Source: Planctomycetota bacterium (GTDB lineage: Bacteria; Planctomycetota; Planctomycetia; Planctomycetales; Planctomycetaceae). Taken from it: a DNA stretch of 64,000 bases. The stretch spans positions 62,001 to 126,000 of the forward strand of contig QQVO01000006.1 of the NCBI GenBank assembly GCA_003388505.1. Reading direction: 5' to 3'. The translations under genes were made by a program, and so were the position numbers. Under the pieces are notes generated by a model. That model was not told the origin of the DNA. It worked only from the letters and a program-made list of their open reading frames with translations, and did not search any database. This document shows, one piece after another, positions 17,364 through 25,356 of the stretch (position 1 is the first letter of the stretch; each line of letters opens with the position of its first letter).

Positions 17364-17786
17364 GGCCCTGTCAGGGGCAGGGGCTTGTTTCTCGGGTTGC
17401 CTCAACTGCGAATCCACACGAAACCCGGCGGGATTCGTGCTTTCGCGCGAATCACTCTCCCGACACTCTTGTCAGGCTTCAATGGACGGACCGCTCGTCG
17501 TCTGTAGATCGCCCTGGCATAGCCAGTGGCTGCCAGCGTCCTCATTTGATCGGTCGAATTCGGTCTCTCATGCCCGCCTGCCGCGAGGGGGTTGCTTGAG
17601 CCTTCCTGTTTTTCGGCGGTGCGGCCAACTTTTTCCACTTATTTGCGATTTTCCGCAAATGGAAAACGCCCGAAAATTGGAAAAGCACGGCCATCTTCCA
17701 ATAATTGGACGTTATCCGTGCCTGGAAAACCATGCCATTCTGGAAAAGGCCGTGCTTCGTCTGATGAGAGGCAGGAGAAGCAGAGC
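17364..17786. other. Upstream region of the AbiE-like pair, AT-rich with palindromes
   Basis: 423 bp. The last 150 bases are clearly more AT-rich than their surroundings, and the word TGGAAAA recurs several times. Three inverted repeats lie there and are listed as a regulatory site. The first part (17364-17630) shows nothing notable. Confidence 0.5.
17641..17757 (+). promoter_or_regulatory. Candidate operator/promoter region of the toxin-antitoxin pair
   Basis: Three inverted repeats lie within 117 bp: ATTTGCG-attttc-CGCAAAT (17641-17660), CCAAT-a-ATTGG (17698-17708), and a widely spaced 10-bp pair AAGCACGGCC (17683-17692) / GGCCGTGCTT (17748-17757). TGGAAAA repeats lie between them. AbiEi antitoxins are known to bind inverted repeats in their own promoter and repress it, so this is a plausible autoregulatory site. 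The binding itself is inference. The region ends 29 bp before the start codon. Confidence 0.5.
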
Positions 17787-18830
17787 ATGCTCAACGAAAC
17801 TGAAATGCTTTCGAAGTTGGAGCGTGGGATTGATTTTCCACCACTCTCGATCAGCACGAACCGCGCAATCTCGGTGTTGCGGGAGACGGGCGTCGATGCC
17901 ATTCTTGACATCCGCTACGGCGATGAGACCTTCGAGTTTGCCGCCCAACTGAACAGCCGGAGTACACCGCGCGCGGTTGAGGATGCCTCGCGCCAAATCC
18001 AGCAAGCAGTTGAGGACACTTCATACTACCCGATCATCGTCGTACCGTATCTCCGTGAGGCGCAGCTCGAAGAGCTTCAGCGTCAACAACTGAGCGGTAT
18101 CGACCTTTCGGGAAACGGCGTCGTCAACATACCCGATCGGTTGCTCGTCTTTCGCACTGGAAATCCGAACAAGTATCCCGATTCGGCTCCAGCCAAGTAC
18201 GCGTACCGGGGCACCACTTCGCTTGTCGCTCGCACCCTTCTCTGCCGGACCACATTCGAATCCCTGGCCGACATTGAGGACGAAGTTGAGCAGCGGGGAG
18301 GGAGCATCGCCCTCTCGACCATCTCGAAAGCCCTCAAACGATTCGAATCCGACCTGATCGTCGACCGCACGGCCGACGAAATCCGGCTGCGGCAAGCCGA
18401 CAAGCTGCTGGAAAAACTCTCAGCCAGCTACCAGGAAGCGAAAGTCACCCGGACATTCACCTGCTCCTCATCAGAGCCCATCGAAAAACTCGTGGCAGCC
18501 GTTCCCGGCAGGAGCAACCTCGTGCTGACGGGACGAAGTTCGACCGACGCATATGCGGTCATGGGGCGAGACGAATGGCCCGTCTTCTACACGCGAGACA
18601 TCGACCGCTTGCTCGAAGCATGGAGCAGCAAGATGGAACAAACGACACGCTTCATTGATCTGGAGTTGCGCCAAACGGACGACCCGACGGTTTACTTCGA
18701 TGCCCGCTTCAAAGAAGACCTGCCCTATGCCTCTCCGGTTCAAGTTTTTCTGGAGCTGTCGGCTGGAGACAAGCGCGAGCGCGAGGCCGCCGCGCAGGTA
18801 AGAGACTTCATCTTGCGAGAACTCAACTGA
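17787..18830 (+). CDS. AbiEi-like antitoxin (AbiEi_2 / DUF2186 type) with extra N-terminal domain
   Basis: 347 residues; AGGAG lies about ten bases before the ATG. Three parts are visible. Residues 30-140 (VDAILDIRYGDETFEF, YPIIVVPYLREAQLEELQ, GIDLSGNGVV) resemble a degenerate restriction-nuclease-like fold; a catalytic Lys is not evident. Residues 140-212 look like a winged helix (LADIEDEVEQRGGSIALSTI SKALKRFESDLIV) suited to DNA binding. Residues 225-345 match the C-terminal AbiEi_2 domain (DAYAVMG, FYTRDIDRLL, DPTVYFDARF, ASPVQVFLELSAGDKREREA). In type IV systems the AbiEi protein represses the operon and counteracts the toxin without binding it. It is followed after 19 bp by a nucleotidyltransferase toxin gene. 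Confidence 0.75.
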   Translation: MLNETEMLSKLERGIDFPPLSISTNRAISVLRETGVDAILDIRYGDETFEFAAQLNSRSTPRAVEDASRQIQQAVEDTSYYPIIVVPYLREAQLEELQRQQLSGIDLSGNGVVNIPDRLLVFRTGNPNKYPDSAPAKYAYRGTTSLVARTLLCRTTFESLADIEDEVEQRGGSIALSTISKALKRFESDLIVDRTADEIRLRQADKLLEKLSASYQEAKVTRTFTCSSSEPIEKLVAAVPGRSNLVLTGRSSTDAYAVMGRDEWPVFYTRDIDRLLEAWSSKMEQTTRFIDLELRQTDDPTVYFDARFKEDLPYASPVQVFLELSAGDKREREAAAQVRDFILRELN

Positions 18831-18849
18831 TGGCTCTCGGCTAAACGGC

Positions 18850-19704
18850 ATGTCGCGCGAACCGCTACTGACGACACTCCTGGATCTCGATGCTGCACTT
18901 CCCAGCCGTGAGCTGATCGTCGGTGGGGGCTACGGCCTGTATCTCAAGCAGCTCTACCTCAAAGATAATCCAGAGATTCGCACTCTGTTTTCTCCAAGGT
19001 TCCTGCCGTCCGCGCGTACTACCGAAGACATTGACCTGATCCTGCGGGCCGAAGTTGTGACCGACTCTGAGTCGATGAAGGAGATTCGGCAAGTTCTGGA
19101 TGCCCTTGATTTCCAGGTCGTGGAAGCGGCGAAATACATGCAGTTCGTTCGCGATATGAAACCGGGGCAGGTCAAGATCGACTTCTTAGCGGCACCATTG
19201 GGAAAGCTCGCCGAACGCGTCAAGAAGGATGTCCGGCGTGTCCGTCCAAAACCGAGCGTCAAGCTGCATGCGAGCAAACTTGAAGAAGCCGTCGGCGTTG
19301 AACGGGACACACTGCGCATTCCGATATCAGGAGAACTCTCCACAGGAGAACCACGCCAGACAGAAGTGCTTATTCCCCAGGCCTTCACGTACGTGTTGAC
19401 GAAACTGTGCGCGTTTCGGGATCGGATGGACGATGACAACAAAGACCTGGGACGGCATCATGCACTCGATGTCTACCGCATCATCGCGCTCCTCACCGAG
19501 GACGAGGATTCTGCCGTCCACAACCTCAGCGAAGAGTTTGCATCACATCCGGTTGTGGTGGATGCCAGAGAGATTGCTGCGACGTACTTCGTGATGAAGA
19601 ACGGAATCGGTCAACTGCGGATCAGGGAACATACCCTTTATTCGGACTCGTTCGACCTCGATCGCTTTGCATCGGAATTACAACGATTGCTTGCCGCACC
19701 ATGA
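18850..19704 (+). CDS. Nucleotidyltransferase toxin, AbiEii/AbiGii-like
   Basis: 284 residues. Motifs of the minimal nucleotidyltransferase fold are present: GGGYGLY (25-31), the metal-binding pair in TTEDIDLIL (Asp60, Asp62), and a third acidic residue in KIDFL (Asp111). Later motifs LTKLCAFRDR (Lys185) and NKDLGRHHALDVY match the AbiEii C-terminal half. Known members block growth by nucleotide transfer to tRNA or other targets; the target here is unknown. Catalytic residues look intact, so the toxin is probably active. It is co-directional with the antitoxin gene, and the ribosome site is weak, which is common for toxins. Confidence 0.78.
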   Translation: MSREPLLTTLLDLDAALPSRELIVGGGYGLYLKQLYLKDNPEIRTLFSPRFLPSARTTEDIDLILRAEVVTDSESMKEIRQVLDALDFQVVEAAKYMQFVRDMKPGQVKIDFLAAPLGKLAERVKKDVRRVRPKPSVKLHASKLEEAVGVERDTLRIPISGELSTGEPRQTEVLIPQAFTYVLTKLCAFRDRMDDDNKDLGRHHALDVYRIIALLTEDEDSAVHNLSEEFASHPVVVDAREIAATYFVMKNGIGQLRIREHTLYSDSFDLDRFASELQRLLAAP

Positions 19705-19833
19705 TGCGCAAGTCGACGTATCGGCGTGGCACGGAATCGCCGCCCACGGCAGTCGCACGTTGGTGATGGGTTTGGTCTCAGGAATGCATGGTCTGTGTGG
19801 AAGTCATTCGGCGTGTGTCTGCTTCACGGGCGC

Positions 19834-20910
19834 TTACCAGGGCGGAGGGGGCAAGCTGCCGGAGGCGATGGCAACGAGTTGCGGCTGAGTGTATGGCGAA
19901 GCGGTGACGTTCGGATCGAGGTGCCGCGTGCGGAACAGATTGACGACATATCCCATTCGTTCACGGAGCCTCGTCCAGTCCCGCGCCCGTGTGTTCGCCA
20001 ACGTTCCCCGCCCCGGATCCCAGCCGTGCGGGCCGTTGAGGAACTCGTTCAACTCTTTGTTCTGCAGGTCTTTCAGAGTGGCGGGAAACGGTTCCCCAGC
20101 AAGCGGCGGCACGTCCTCGTGAACGGCCAGTTGTTTTTTCCCGACGCTGTAGGTCATCAACCGCTCGGTGACGCATTTCTTGATGAGAAACGGCAGCGAC
20201 CGGCTGATGTAGGGCTGCAACCGGATGTGTTCGTGCAGCACAGCCAGACAGTTCGCAAAATAGTTGGCCTCATGCCGGACCTTGGGGTCGCTGCTGCGGC
20301 GGGCCGCCTCGTATTGCTCGAACGCCCGTCGCAATAAGTCCTGCCCTCCTTCGTCGGTCGGTCCGGGGGTGAACTTCGCGAGAAACTCGTCGAAGTCCGC
20401 GCTGCTCGGCTGTGGAACGGCTGCGGCGTACGCCAGATAGCGCGCAGTCAGTCGGCCGATGTCGTCCAGAACGGTGCGGTTGCCCTCCAGAATCGATCGC
20501 GACGCAGCGTTGCGCGTGTACGCCGCGAGCAACCGGCCACAGCCGCCTCCCGCCAGGGTTCCGGCGGGAACCCAAAGGCCCATTGCGGCCGTGATGGACC
20601 AGCCTGCGGTCGATGCCGTCAGCCAGCCGACAATCGCTCCCACCGCTCCTCCAACAACGCCTGCGACGATCATTGCATCGCGCGAGGCCTGGTCCTTGTC
20701 GGCTTTGCGAATCGTGATGCCCGCCTTTCGAGATCCCCACACCGCCCAGCTATGGAAATTCGCTCCGGCATCCGGGCCGACCGCTTCCTGCAGAGCCGTC
20801 GACAACAGGTAGTGCACGCGGGTGATGCGGAAGTTCGAGAGCACCGCGTCGGGCGTCTCGATCGCCTCGGTAATGAGCGTGTCCCAGTCGACTGTCGCCG
20901 CCTCGGTCAT
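19834..20910 (-). CDS. Glycine-zipper protein of unknown function
   Basis: 358 residues. Residues 24-68 contain a segment (LSNFRITRVHYLLSTALQEA, then NFHSWAVWGSRKAGITIR) that resembles, from memory, actinobacterial proteins of unknown function with the motif ANWCTFATWASRQAGQTIR. Residues 78-130 are a Gly/Ala-rich hydrophobic stretch (VAGVVGGAVGAIVGW, AGTLAGGGCGRLLAAY) typical of glycine zippers that pack or insert in membranes. The remainder is helical and charged, with a C-terminal Pro cluster. AGGAAG lies eight bases before the ATG. It is convergent with the toxin gene and 129 bp from it. Confidence 0.72.
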   Translation of the reverse strand: MTEAATVDWDTLITEAIETPDAVLSNFRITRVHYLLSTALQEAVGPDAGANFHSWAVWGSRKAGITIRKADKDQASRDAMIVAGVVGGAVGAIVGWLTASTAGWSITAAMGLWVPAGTLAGGGCGRLLAAYTRNAASRSILEGNRTVLDDIGRLTARYLAYAAAVPQPSSADFDEFLAKFTPGPTDEGGQDLLRRAFEQYEAARRSSDPKVRHEANYFANCLAVLHEHIRLQPYISRSLPFLIKKCVTERLMTYSVGKKQLAVHEDVPPLAGEPFPATLKDLQNKELNEFLNGPHGWDPGRGTLANTRARDWTRLRERMGYVVNLFRTRHLDPNVTASPYTQPQLVAIASGSLPPPPW

Positions 20911-21203
20911 TTCTATGGCTTCCTGCGCGTGACGAGTTCACCGGACCGGATGCTCATCCTGTCTCGTCGCGGCTGCAAGTCAACCGTCCGGATGAGTTGG
21001 CTGTGCCCGTGGTGGTCGTCGCGCGCGTCTGAACGCATGAGTCAGCCACAACTCGCTTGGGTGGTGCGTAAATTCTGCCAGCCGGTTTTGCATTCGAGTG
21101 CTCAATTGGACGACCACAAAGACACAAAGAACACCAAGAAGTGCCCGGGACAGGGAATCTCGAGGTCCGACAGGTTGCAGGACTGACTTACCTGGATGGT
21201 TGG

Positions 21204-21350
21204 CTTCGTACTACTAACGTGCAGAATCTTGTTGTCCTGCGCAAATTCCTGCGTTGGCCCGTAGCGCACGCTGCTAGCGTGCGCCACCCACCTCTGCGAT
21301 CAGCGGGACGCACGCAAGGCTGCGTGCGCTACGTGGTTGGGTTGCTGTCA
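21204..21350 (-). repeat. Repeat module C, left copy (inverted relative to 23114-23293)
   Basis: Two hairpins face each other: GTAG followed by CGCACGC-tgcta-GCGTGCG (21261-21283), and GACGCACGC-aaggct-GCGTGCGC followed by CTAC (about 21307-21331). The outward flank GTGCAGAATCTTGTTGTCCT matches the reverse complement of 23260-23279. Two GTAG hairpins in opposite orientation form a BIME-type unit. Confidence 0.7.
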
Positions 21351-21612
21351 CCGCGTTCGCGGCTCACTTCATTTGTGAGCGTCATGTTTTCCATGAGCTT
21401 GCGCTCACGGCTACATGCTGGCGCGGCTTCGCCGCTGCCGGCCAATTCGATTTCGGTTGGGTTGTGCGTACGGCCCGCGCCGGGTTTCTTTGTGGCCTGT
21501 TTCCGTGCTAGCAACGGGAAGAATCTTCGTGTGGTGCGCAGATTTCGTGGGCAGCAGATTCCGTGTCGTGGACATCCGACTCGGCGGAGCGAGTCGGCTA
21601 CAACAGGGGATC
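21351..21612. repeat. Repeat modules A and B, second copy
   Basis: Module A: GCTTGCGCTCACGGCTACAT near 21396-21415, then GCGCGGCTTCGCCGC and GGTTGGGTTGTG, as at 8740 and 51600. Module B: CCGACTCG-gcggag-CGAGTCGG at 21576-21597 followed by CTAC. Order and spacing match the other composite copies, but the sequence between modules differs. Confidence 0.65.
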
Positions 21613-21783
21613 GGATTGCAGAATGCGGCACATGGTTTTTCGTGCCCCACGGGACGCGGCCCGTGGGCTTTGAGAGGGCGGGTGCCTCGGACCGGTATGA
21701 GGCGACGCCGCACGCGTGCGTGTTACACTCGTGTGAGACCGTCAAGCACATATCGCTTTTCAACAGCAACAGCGGAGCAACCG

Positions 21784-23016
21784 ATGAACAGCGTCACGTC
21801 TCATGTCCCGACCGCAGCGGTTTCGTTTCTGGTGCTTGTCATTTCTCTGACGCCCGGGTTCTGCAGCGGTGCGCAAGAGGAAGGGGGCTTCGACGTGCGG
21901 GCGTACGGCGCGGCGTGCGACGGCGTGACGGACGACACGGCCGCGATCAATCGGGCGATCGAAGCCATATCGGCCGAGGGCGGCAGCCTGCTCTTTCCGG
22001 CGGGAACCACGTGTCTCACGGCGGGGGGACATTTGTTGCCGAGCAACACGACGATTCGCGCCAGCGGCGCGGTGATTCGCAAGCTCGCCGATCCGCCGCC
22101 TGCTGAGGGTGAGTTGGCCCACCTGTTCATGGCGCTCGACGGCACCGAGAACCTGCACGTGCGAGGGGGCACCTTCGACCTCAACCGCGATGCATTTCAG
22201 GATCGCGAACGGGACGGGCTCACGCTGTCGGCCTTCTTCCTCAGACGGCACCGCGGCGCGAACTTCGTCGACGTGACGATCCGGAACGGGCCGGAAAACG
22301 CGCTGAAGTTCTGGAACACGCGCGACGTCTCGCTGACGAATTGCCGTTTCGAAAACTTCTTCAACATCATCATCGAGTTCAACAATCCTGAAGTGGACGG
22401 CGCTCCGGAGGGGATCGAGGCTCCAGCGAGCGGCAACTACAACATCAGCGAGTGCTACTTTCAGGACGTAGACGACTTCCTCAACGGCGCGGGCAACGGG
22501 TGCGGGATCGCCGTGGCGGGCACCAGACTGCAACCGCACGAGGTCGTGGTCATCGAAAACAACACGTTCGTCGGCTGCAATCGCGCCATCTGGTTCGAGG
22601 CGGAAGGCGAGGGGATGGAGGCGACCGACGTGAAAGTCAGCCACAACACCATCATCGGCAGCGTTACCGGCACGGAAACGCTGCACGGGATCGGGCTCGT
22701 CGGCGTCCGGAACGGGACGATTGAACACAATGTCATCCTGAACGTCGGCAGCACCTCGGAGACGGTCAGCGAGCCGGCGGGCATCACCGTCTCAGGCTCC
22801 GCGACGGTCGAAAGCGCCGACCTTTCCGTTCGCTACAACATCATCCGCGACCTGCGCGCGGCGCCGGGAAATCACACTCGTTACGGCCTGCTGCTGACCC
22901 GCGGCGTGAGGTTGATGGTGACCGACAACTTCGTTTCGGGAGCGAACGAGAAGCAGATCGAAGTCCGAGCGGGTGTAAGAGAGTCTGCGATTGAGCGAAA
23001 CGACACGCTCGACTGA
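21784..23016 (+). CDS. Secreted right-handed beta-helix protein (pectate-lyase / polygalacturonase-like fold)
   Basis: 410 residues with a signal peptide (AAVSFLVLVISLTPGFCSGAQ). The N-terminal FDVRAYGAACDGVTDDTAAINRAIEA is the classic entry strand of the pectate-lyase-3 superfamily, where DGxTDDTxAI is diagnostic. Repeated beta-helix coils follow (VTIRNGPENALKFWNTRDVS, HNTIIGSVTGT, VIENNTFVGCNRAIWF). It probably binds or cleaves a polysaccharide outside the cell. I cannot name the catalytic residues or polymer. The gene lies between inverted copies of module C (21204-21350 and 23114-23293), which could have moved with it. GGAG precedes the ATG by six bases. Confidence 0.85.
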   Translation: MNSVTSHVPTAAVSFLVLVISLTPGFCSGAQEEGGFDVRAYGAACDGVTDDTAAINRAIEAISAEGGSLLFPAGTTCLTAGGHLLPSNTTIRASGAVIRKLADPPPAEGELAHLFMALDGTENLHVRGGTFDLNRDAFQDRERDGLTLSAFFLRRHRGANFVDVTIRNGPENALKFWNTRDVSLTNCRFENFFNIIIEFNNPEVDGAPEGIEAPASGNYNISECYFQDVDDFLNGAGNGCGIAVAGTRLQPHEVVVIENNTFVGCNRAIWFEAEGEGMEATDVKVSHNTIIGSVTGTETLHGIGLVGVRNGTIEHNVILNVGSTSETVSEPAGITVSGSATVESADLSVRYNIIRDLRAAPGNHTRYGLLLTRGVRLMVTDNFVSGANEKQIEVRAGVRESAIERNDTLD

Positions 23017-23113
23017 GCGGCCATGCGACAGCAGAACCAGTTGGCGAGGGGCGGGGGGCGAGTCGCTGTTTCTGTAGAAGCCGATGCTTGTGCTCCCGGC
23101 GCTCGAAAAGTTG

Positions 23114-23293
23114 ACCACAACGGCACGAAGGGCCCGGCGCGGGCTTCGCGCGCAACCAAAGCACGTAGCGCACGCAGCCTTGCGTGCGTCCCGTTGATTG
23201 CAGAGGCGGCTGGCGCACGCTGGCAGCGTGCGCTACGGTCCATCGCAAGAATTCGCGCAGGACAACAAGATTCTGCACGTCAGTCGTACGAAG
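23114..23293 (+). repeat. Repeat module C with terminal motif, right copy
   Basis: It begins ACCACAACGGCACGAAGG, then GTAG with hairpin CGCACGCA-gcct-TGCGTGCG, then GGCGCACGC-tggca-GCGTGCGC followed by CTAC, then GCGCAGGACAACAAGATTCT and GTACGAAG. It aligns over about 180 bp with 51386-51565, and in inverted orientation with 21204-21350. Confidence 0.72.
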
Positions 23294-23560
23294 ACGAGGC
23301 AGCGGAATTGAAACCCGAGAACGGGAGAAACGGTACGTGAAGTTGCAGACTCGGCATCGCAATTCCGTGCAGAGAGAGCAGTTGGAGTGCGGGGTGTTGT
23401 TTTGCGTCGCGTGGAGATGTTTCCGTCCGGGGCGGGGATATCCACACGTTCTGCACACCCGCAGGCGGGAGGCCGGACGATCGTGGGTGAGTTTTCCGCA
23501 GAGAAGCGCATCCCGCCGATCAAGTTTTCGCGCCGCGTTAAGAAATGATGTCCTTTTCAT

Positions 23561-23588
23561 TTGACGTCCGGCGGACTGACGATAGGAT
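23561..23588 (+). promoter_or_regulatory. Candidate sigma70-type promoter upstream of dnaA
   Basis: TTGACG (23561-23566) and TAGGAT (23583-23588) are separated by 16 bases, close to the -35/-10 consensus (TTGACA, TATAAT). It points towards dnaA, whose start lies about 340 bases further, which would give a long leader. The call rests on consensus match only. Confidence 0.4.
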
Positions 23589-23936
23589 CGCTCGCACTGA
23601 GTGATCGTGGGCCGCAGGGCATCTGAACGAGTCGGCTGTCGTGCACAGGCTGATTCCGGTTGATTTTTCGCAGTCGAGGGCCGCCTGTTGGTGGAACAGG
23701 TTCGACGGCGAGGCAGACCGGAACCGTCGGCGGGCGTGGGCGATTCATCGGGGCCAACGGCTCTTCCCTATCGGTGCGGCGAGTCCGCGCCGATCCTTCC
23801 CTGTTCATTTCGTGGACAACGCGTCCCTTTCCGGTCTATTCCGCAGGGAGTAGCAACGGAGTGCTGTCGCGGTGGTGCTGCAACGGCCACAGCACCGCAA
23901 CAGGAGGGGTGCGCGCACCTGGCTGGGGGTTGCAAG

Positions 23937-25334
23937 ATGCCGCCCGTAACGGACGTTGATCGCGCCGGCCTCGCGCAGGAAGCCCGGCGGATTCTGATCG
24001 AAGCGTTGGAGGAACGGCGATACCTCCATTGGTTTGAAGGCAAGACCCGATTTCACGCCGACGGCGACGAGTTGATCGTGAACGTCGCCAATCCGTACCT
24101 GCTGAACTGGATTCAAAAGCAGTTTCGCGAGGCTCTCGGGGAAGCGGCGTTGCAACTCCTCGGCAAGGGGGCGCGGTTGCGTTTTGAAGTCGACGCAACG
24201 ATTGCCGCCGATGGGGCGCGCCCTGCCAAGTCTCCGACGCAGACCTCCGTCTATCGCAAGACGTCGAGGCCTGGAGGAACCAGCAAGGCGGCGGCGCGGC
24301 AGTACGCCGACCTCCGCAGTTTCGTCGCGGGACGCTGCAACGAACTTGCGCATCTTGCGGCCATTCAGGTCGCTGAAGCGCCGGGCGCGCGATACACGCC
24401 GCTCTACCTCTACGGCGGAGTGGGGAACGGCAAGACGCACCTGCTGGAAGGAATTTACCGCCGGATCCGCAAGGACTACCCCGCCCTGCAGGTGCTTCTG
24501 CTGACCGGGGAAAACTTCGGCAACTACTTTTCGCAGGCGCTCTCGGAACGCACGCTGCCGAGCTTCCGGCAGAAGTTTCGCAACGTCGACGTGCTGCTGC
24601 TCGACGACGCGGACTTTCTCGACGGCAAGCGGGCCTTCCAGGAAGAGTTTCTGAACACGATCAAGAAGCTCGAACGGGAGGACCGGCAGATCGTCGTGAC
24701 GGCCGACCGGCACCCCCGGTTGCTCACGCGGTCGTCGGACGAATTGGTGTCGCGGTTGTTGTCGGGACTCGTTTGCCGGATCGAAGCGCCCGACTCCGAC
24801 ACCCGGTTGACGATTGTCAGGCAGCAGGCCGCCGCGATGAAACTGGATGTCGATGACGCAGTGCTGAAGTTCGTTGCGGACCGCTTTGTGAACAACGTGC
24901 GGGAACTCGAAGGCGCGCTCAACTGTCTGCAGACGCTGCACGTGATGACGGGCAAGCGAATCAGCGTGGCTTCGGCCCGCCGAATCCTGTCGGGACTCGA
25001 ACGCGACTGCCTGCGCATCGTGCGGATCGCCGACGTCGAAGCGGCGGTGTGCAAGCTGTTTCGCGTATCGAGCGACGAGTTGAAGTCCGCCTGCCGGACG
25101 CGAACCGTCACGCAGCCGCGGATGCTGGCGATGTATCTGGCGCGGCGGTTGACGCAATCGGCCTACAGCGAGATCGGCGAATACTTCGGCGGACGCAACC
25201 ACGCCACCGTGATGTCGGCCGAACGAAAAATCTCCCGCCTCGTCGAAGAGGGAGAGTGCGTGCGGGTGGCGTCCGAATCATGGCCGATGCACGATCTGGT
25301 GGCATCCCTGGAGCAGCAAATCCTGGCAGGCTGA
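23937..25334 (+). CDS. dnaA: Chromosomal replication initiator protein DnaA
   Basis: 465 residues, a normal length. Domain I is residues 15-85. The AAA+ core has Walker A GGVGNGKTH (161-169), Walker B VDVLLLDDAD (218-227), sensor 1 region TADRHP and sensor 2 region NNVRELEGALN (319-329). Domain IV carries the DNA-binding signature QPRMLAMYLARRLTQ and FGGRNHATVMSA (417-428). In E. coli that second motif is GGRDHTTVLHA, where Asp, Thr and the last His contact the DnaA box; all three differ here (Asn, Ala, Ser). The ATG chosen has a GGGGG stretch before it; the frame is open upstream, but that part is not DnaA-like. The usual neighbour dnaN is absent. Confidence 0.93.
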   Translation: MPPVTDVDRAGLAQEARRILIEALEERRYLHWFEGKTRFHADGDELIVNVANPYLLNWIQKQFREALGEAALQLLGKGARLRFEVDATIAADGARPAKSPTQTSVYRKTSRPGGTSKAAARQYADLRSFVAGRCNELAHLAAIQVAEAPGARYTPLYLYGGVGNGKTHLLEGIYRRIRKDYPALQVLLLTGENFGNYFSQALSERTLPSFRQKFRNVDVLLLDDADFLDGKRAFQEEFLNTIKKLEREDRQIVVTADRHPRLLTRSSDELVSRLLSGLVCRIEAPDSDTRLTIVRQQAAAMKLDVDDAVLKFVADRFVNNVRELEGALNCLQTLHVMTGKRISVASARRILSGLERDCLRIVRIADVEAAVCKLFRVSSDELKSACRTRTVTQPRMLAMYLARRLTQSAYSEIGEYFGGRNHATVMSAERKISRLVEEGECVRVASESWPMHDLVASLEQQILAG

Positions 25335-25356
25335 GAAGTCTTCCTCGCTGAGAGAA

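Larger units (their letters stand above)
20911..21783. other. Repeat-filled intergenic region, 873 bp
   Basis: The first 200 bp hold nothing recognisable. ACCACAAAGACACAAAGA (21111-21128) is a terminal motif like those at 23114, 51386 and 8715. Then come module C (21204-21350), module A (about 21351-21470) and module B (21556-21612, hairpin CCGACTCG-gcggag-CGAGTCGG followed by CTAC). The last 170 bp before the beta-helix gene contain its promoter and ribosome site but no obvious repeat. Confidence 0.6.
23017..23936. other. Intergenic region upstream of dnaA, 920 bp
   Basis: It holds the right copy of module C (23114-23293), a candidate promoter (23561-23588), and a few weak DnaA-box-like sites: ATATCCACA at 23438-23446 (one mismatch to TTATCCACA) and GTTGTCCACG on the minus strand near 23811-23820 (two mismatches). 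No clearly AT-rich unwinding element is seen. An origin of replication here is possible but not demonstrated. Confidence 0.4.

Noticed and set aside
23805-25202. 465-codon minus-strand frame over dnaA
   Set aside because: Antisense to DnaA, whose Walker and domain IV motifs are unmistakable.
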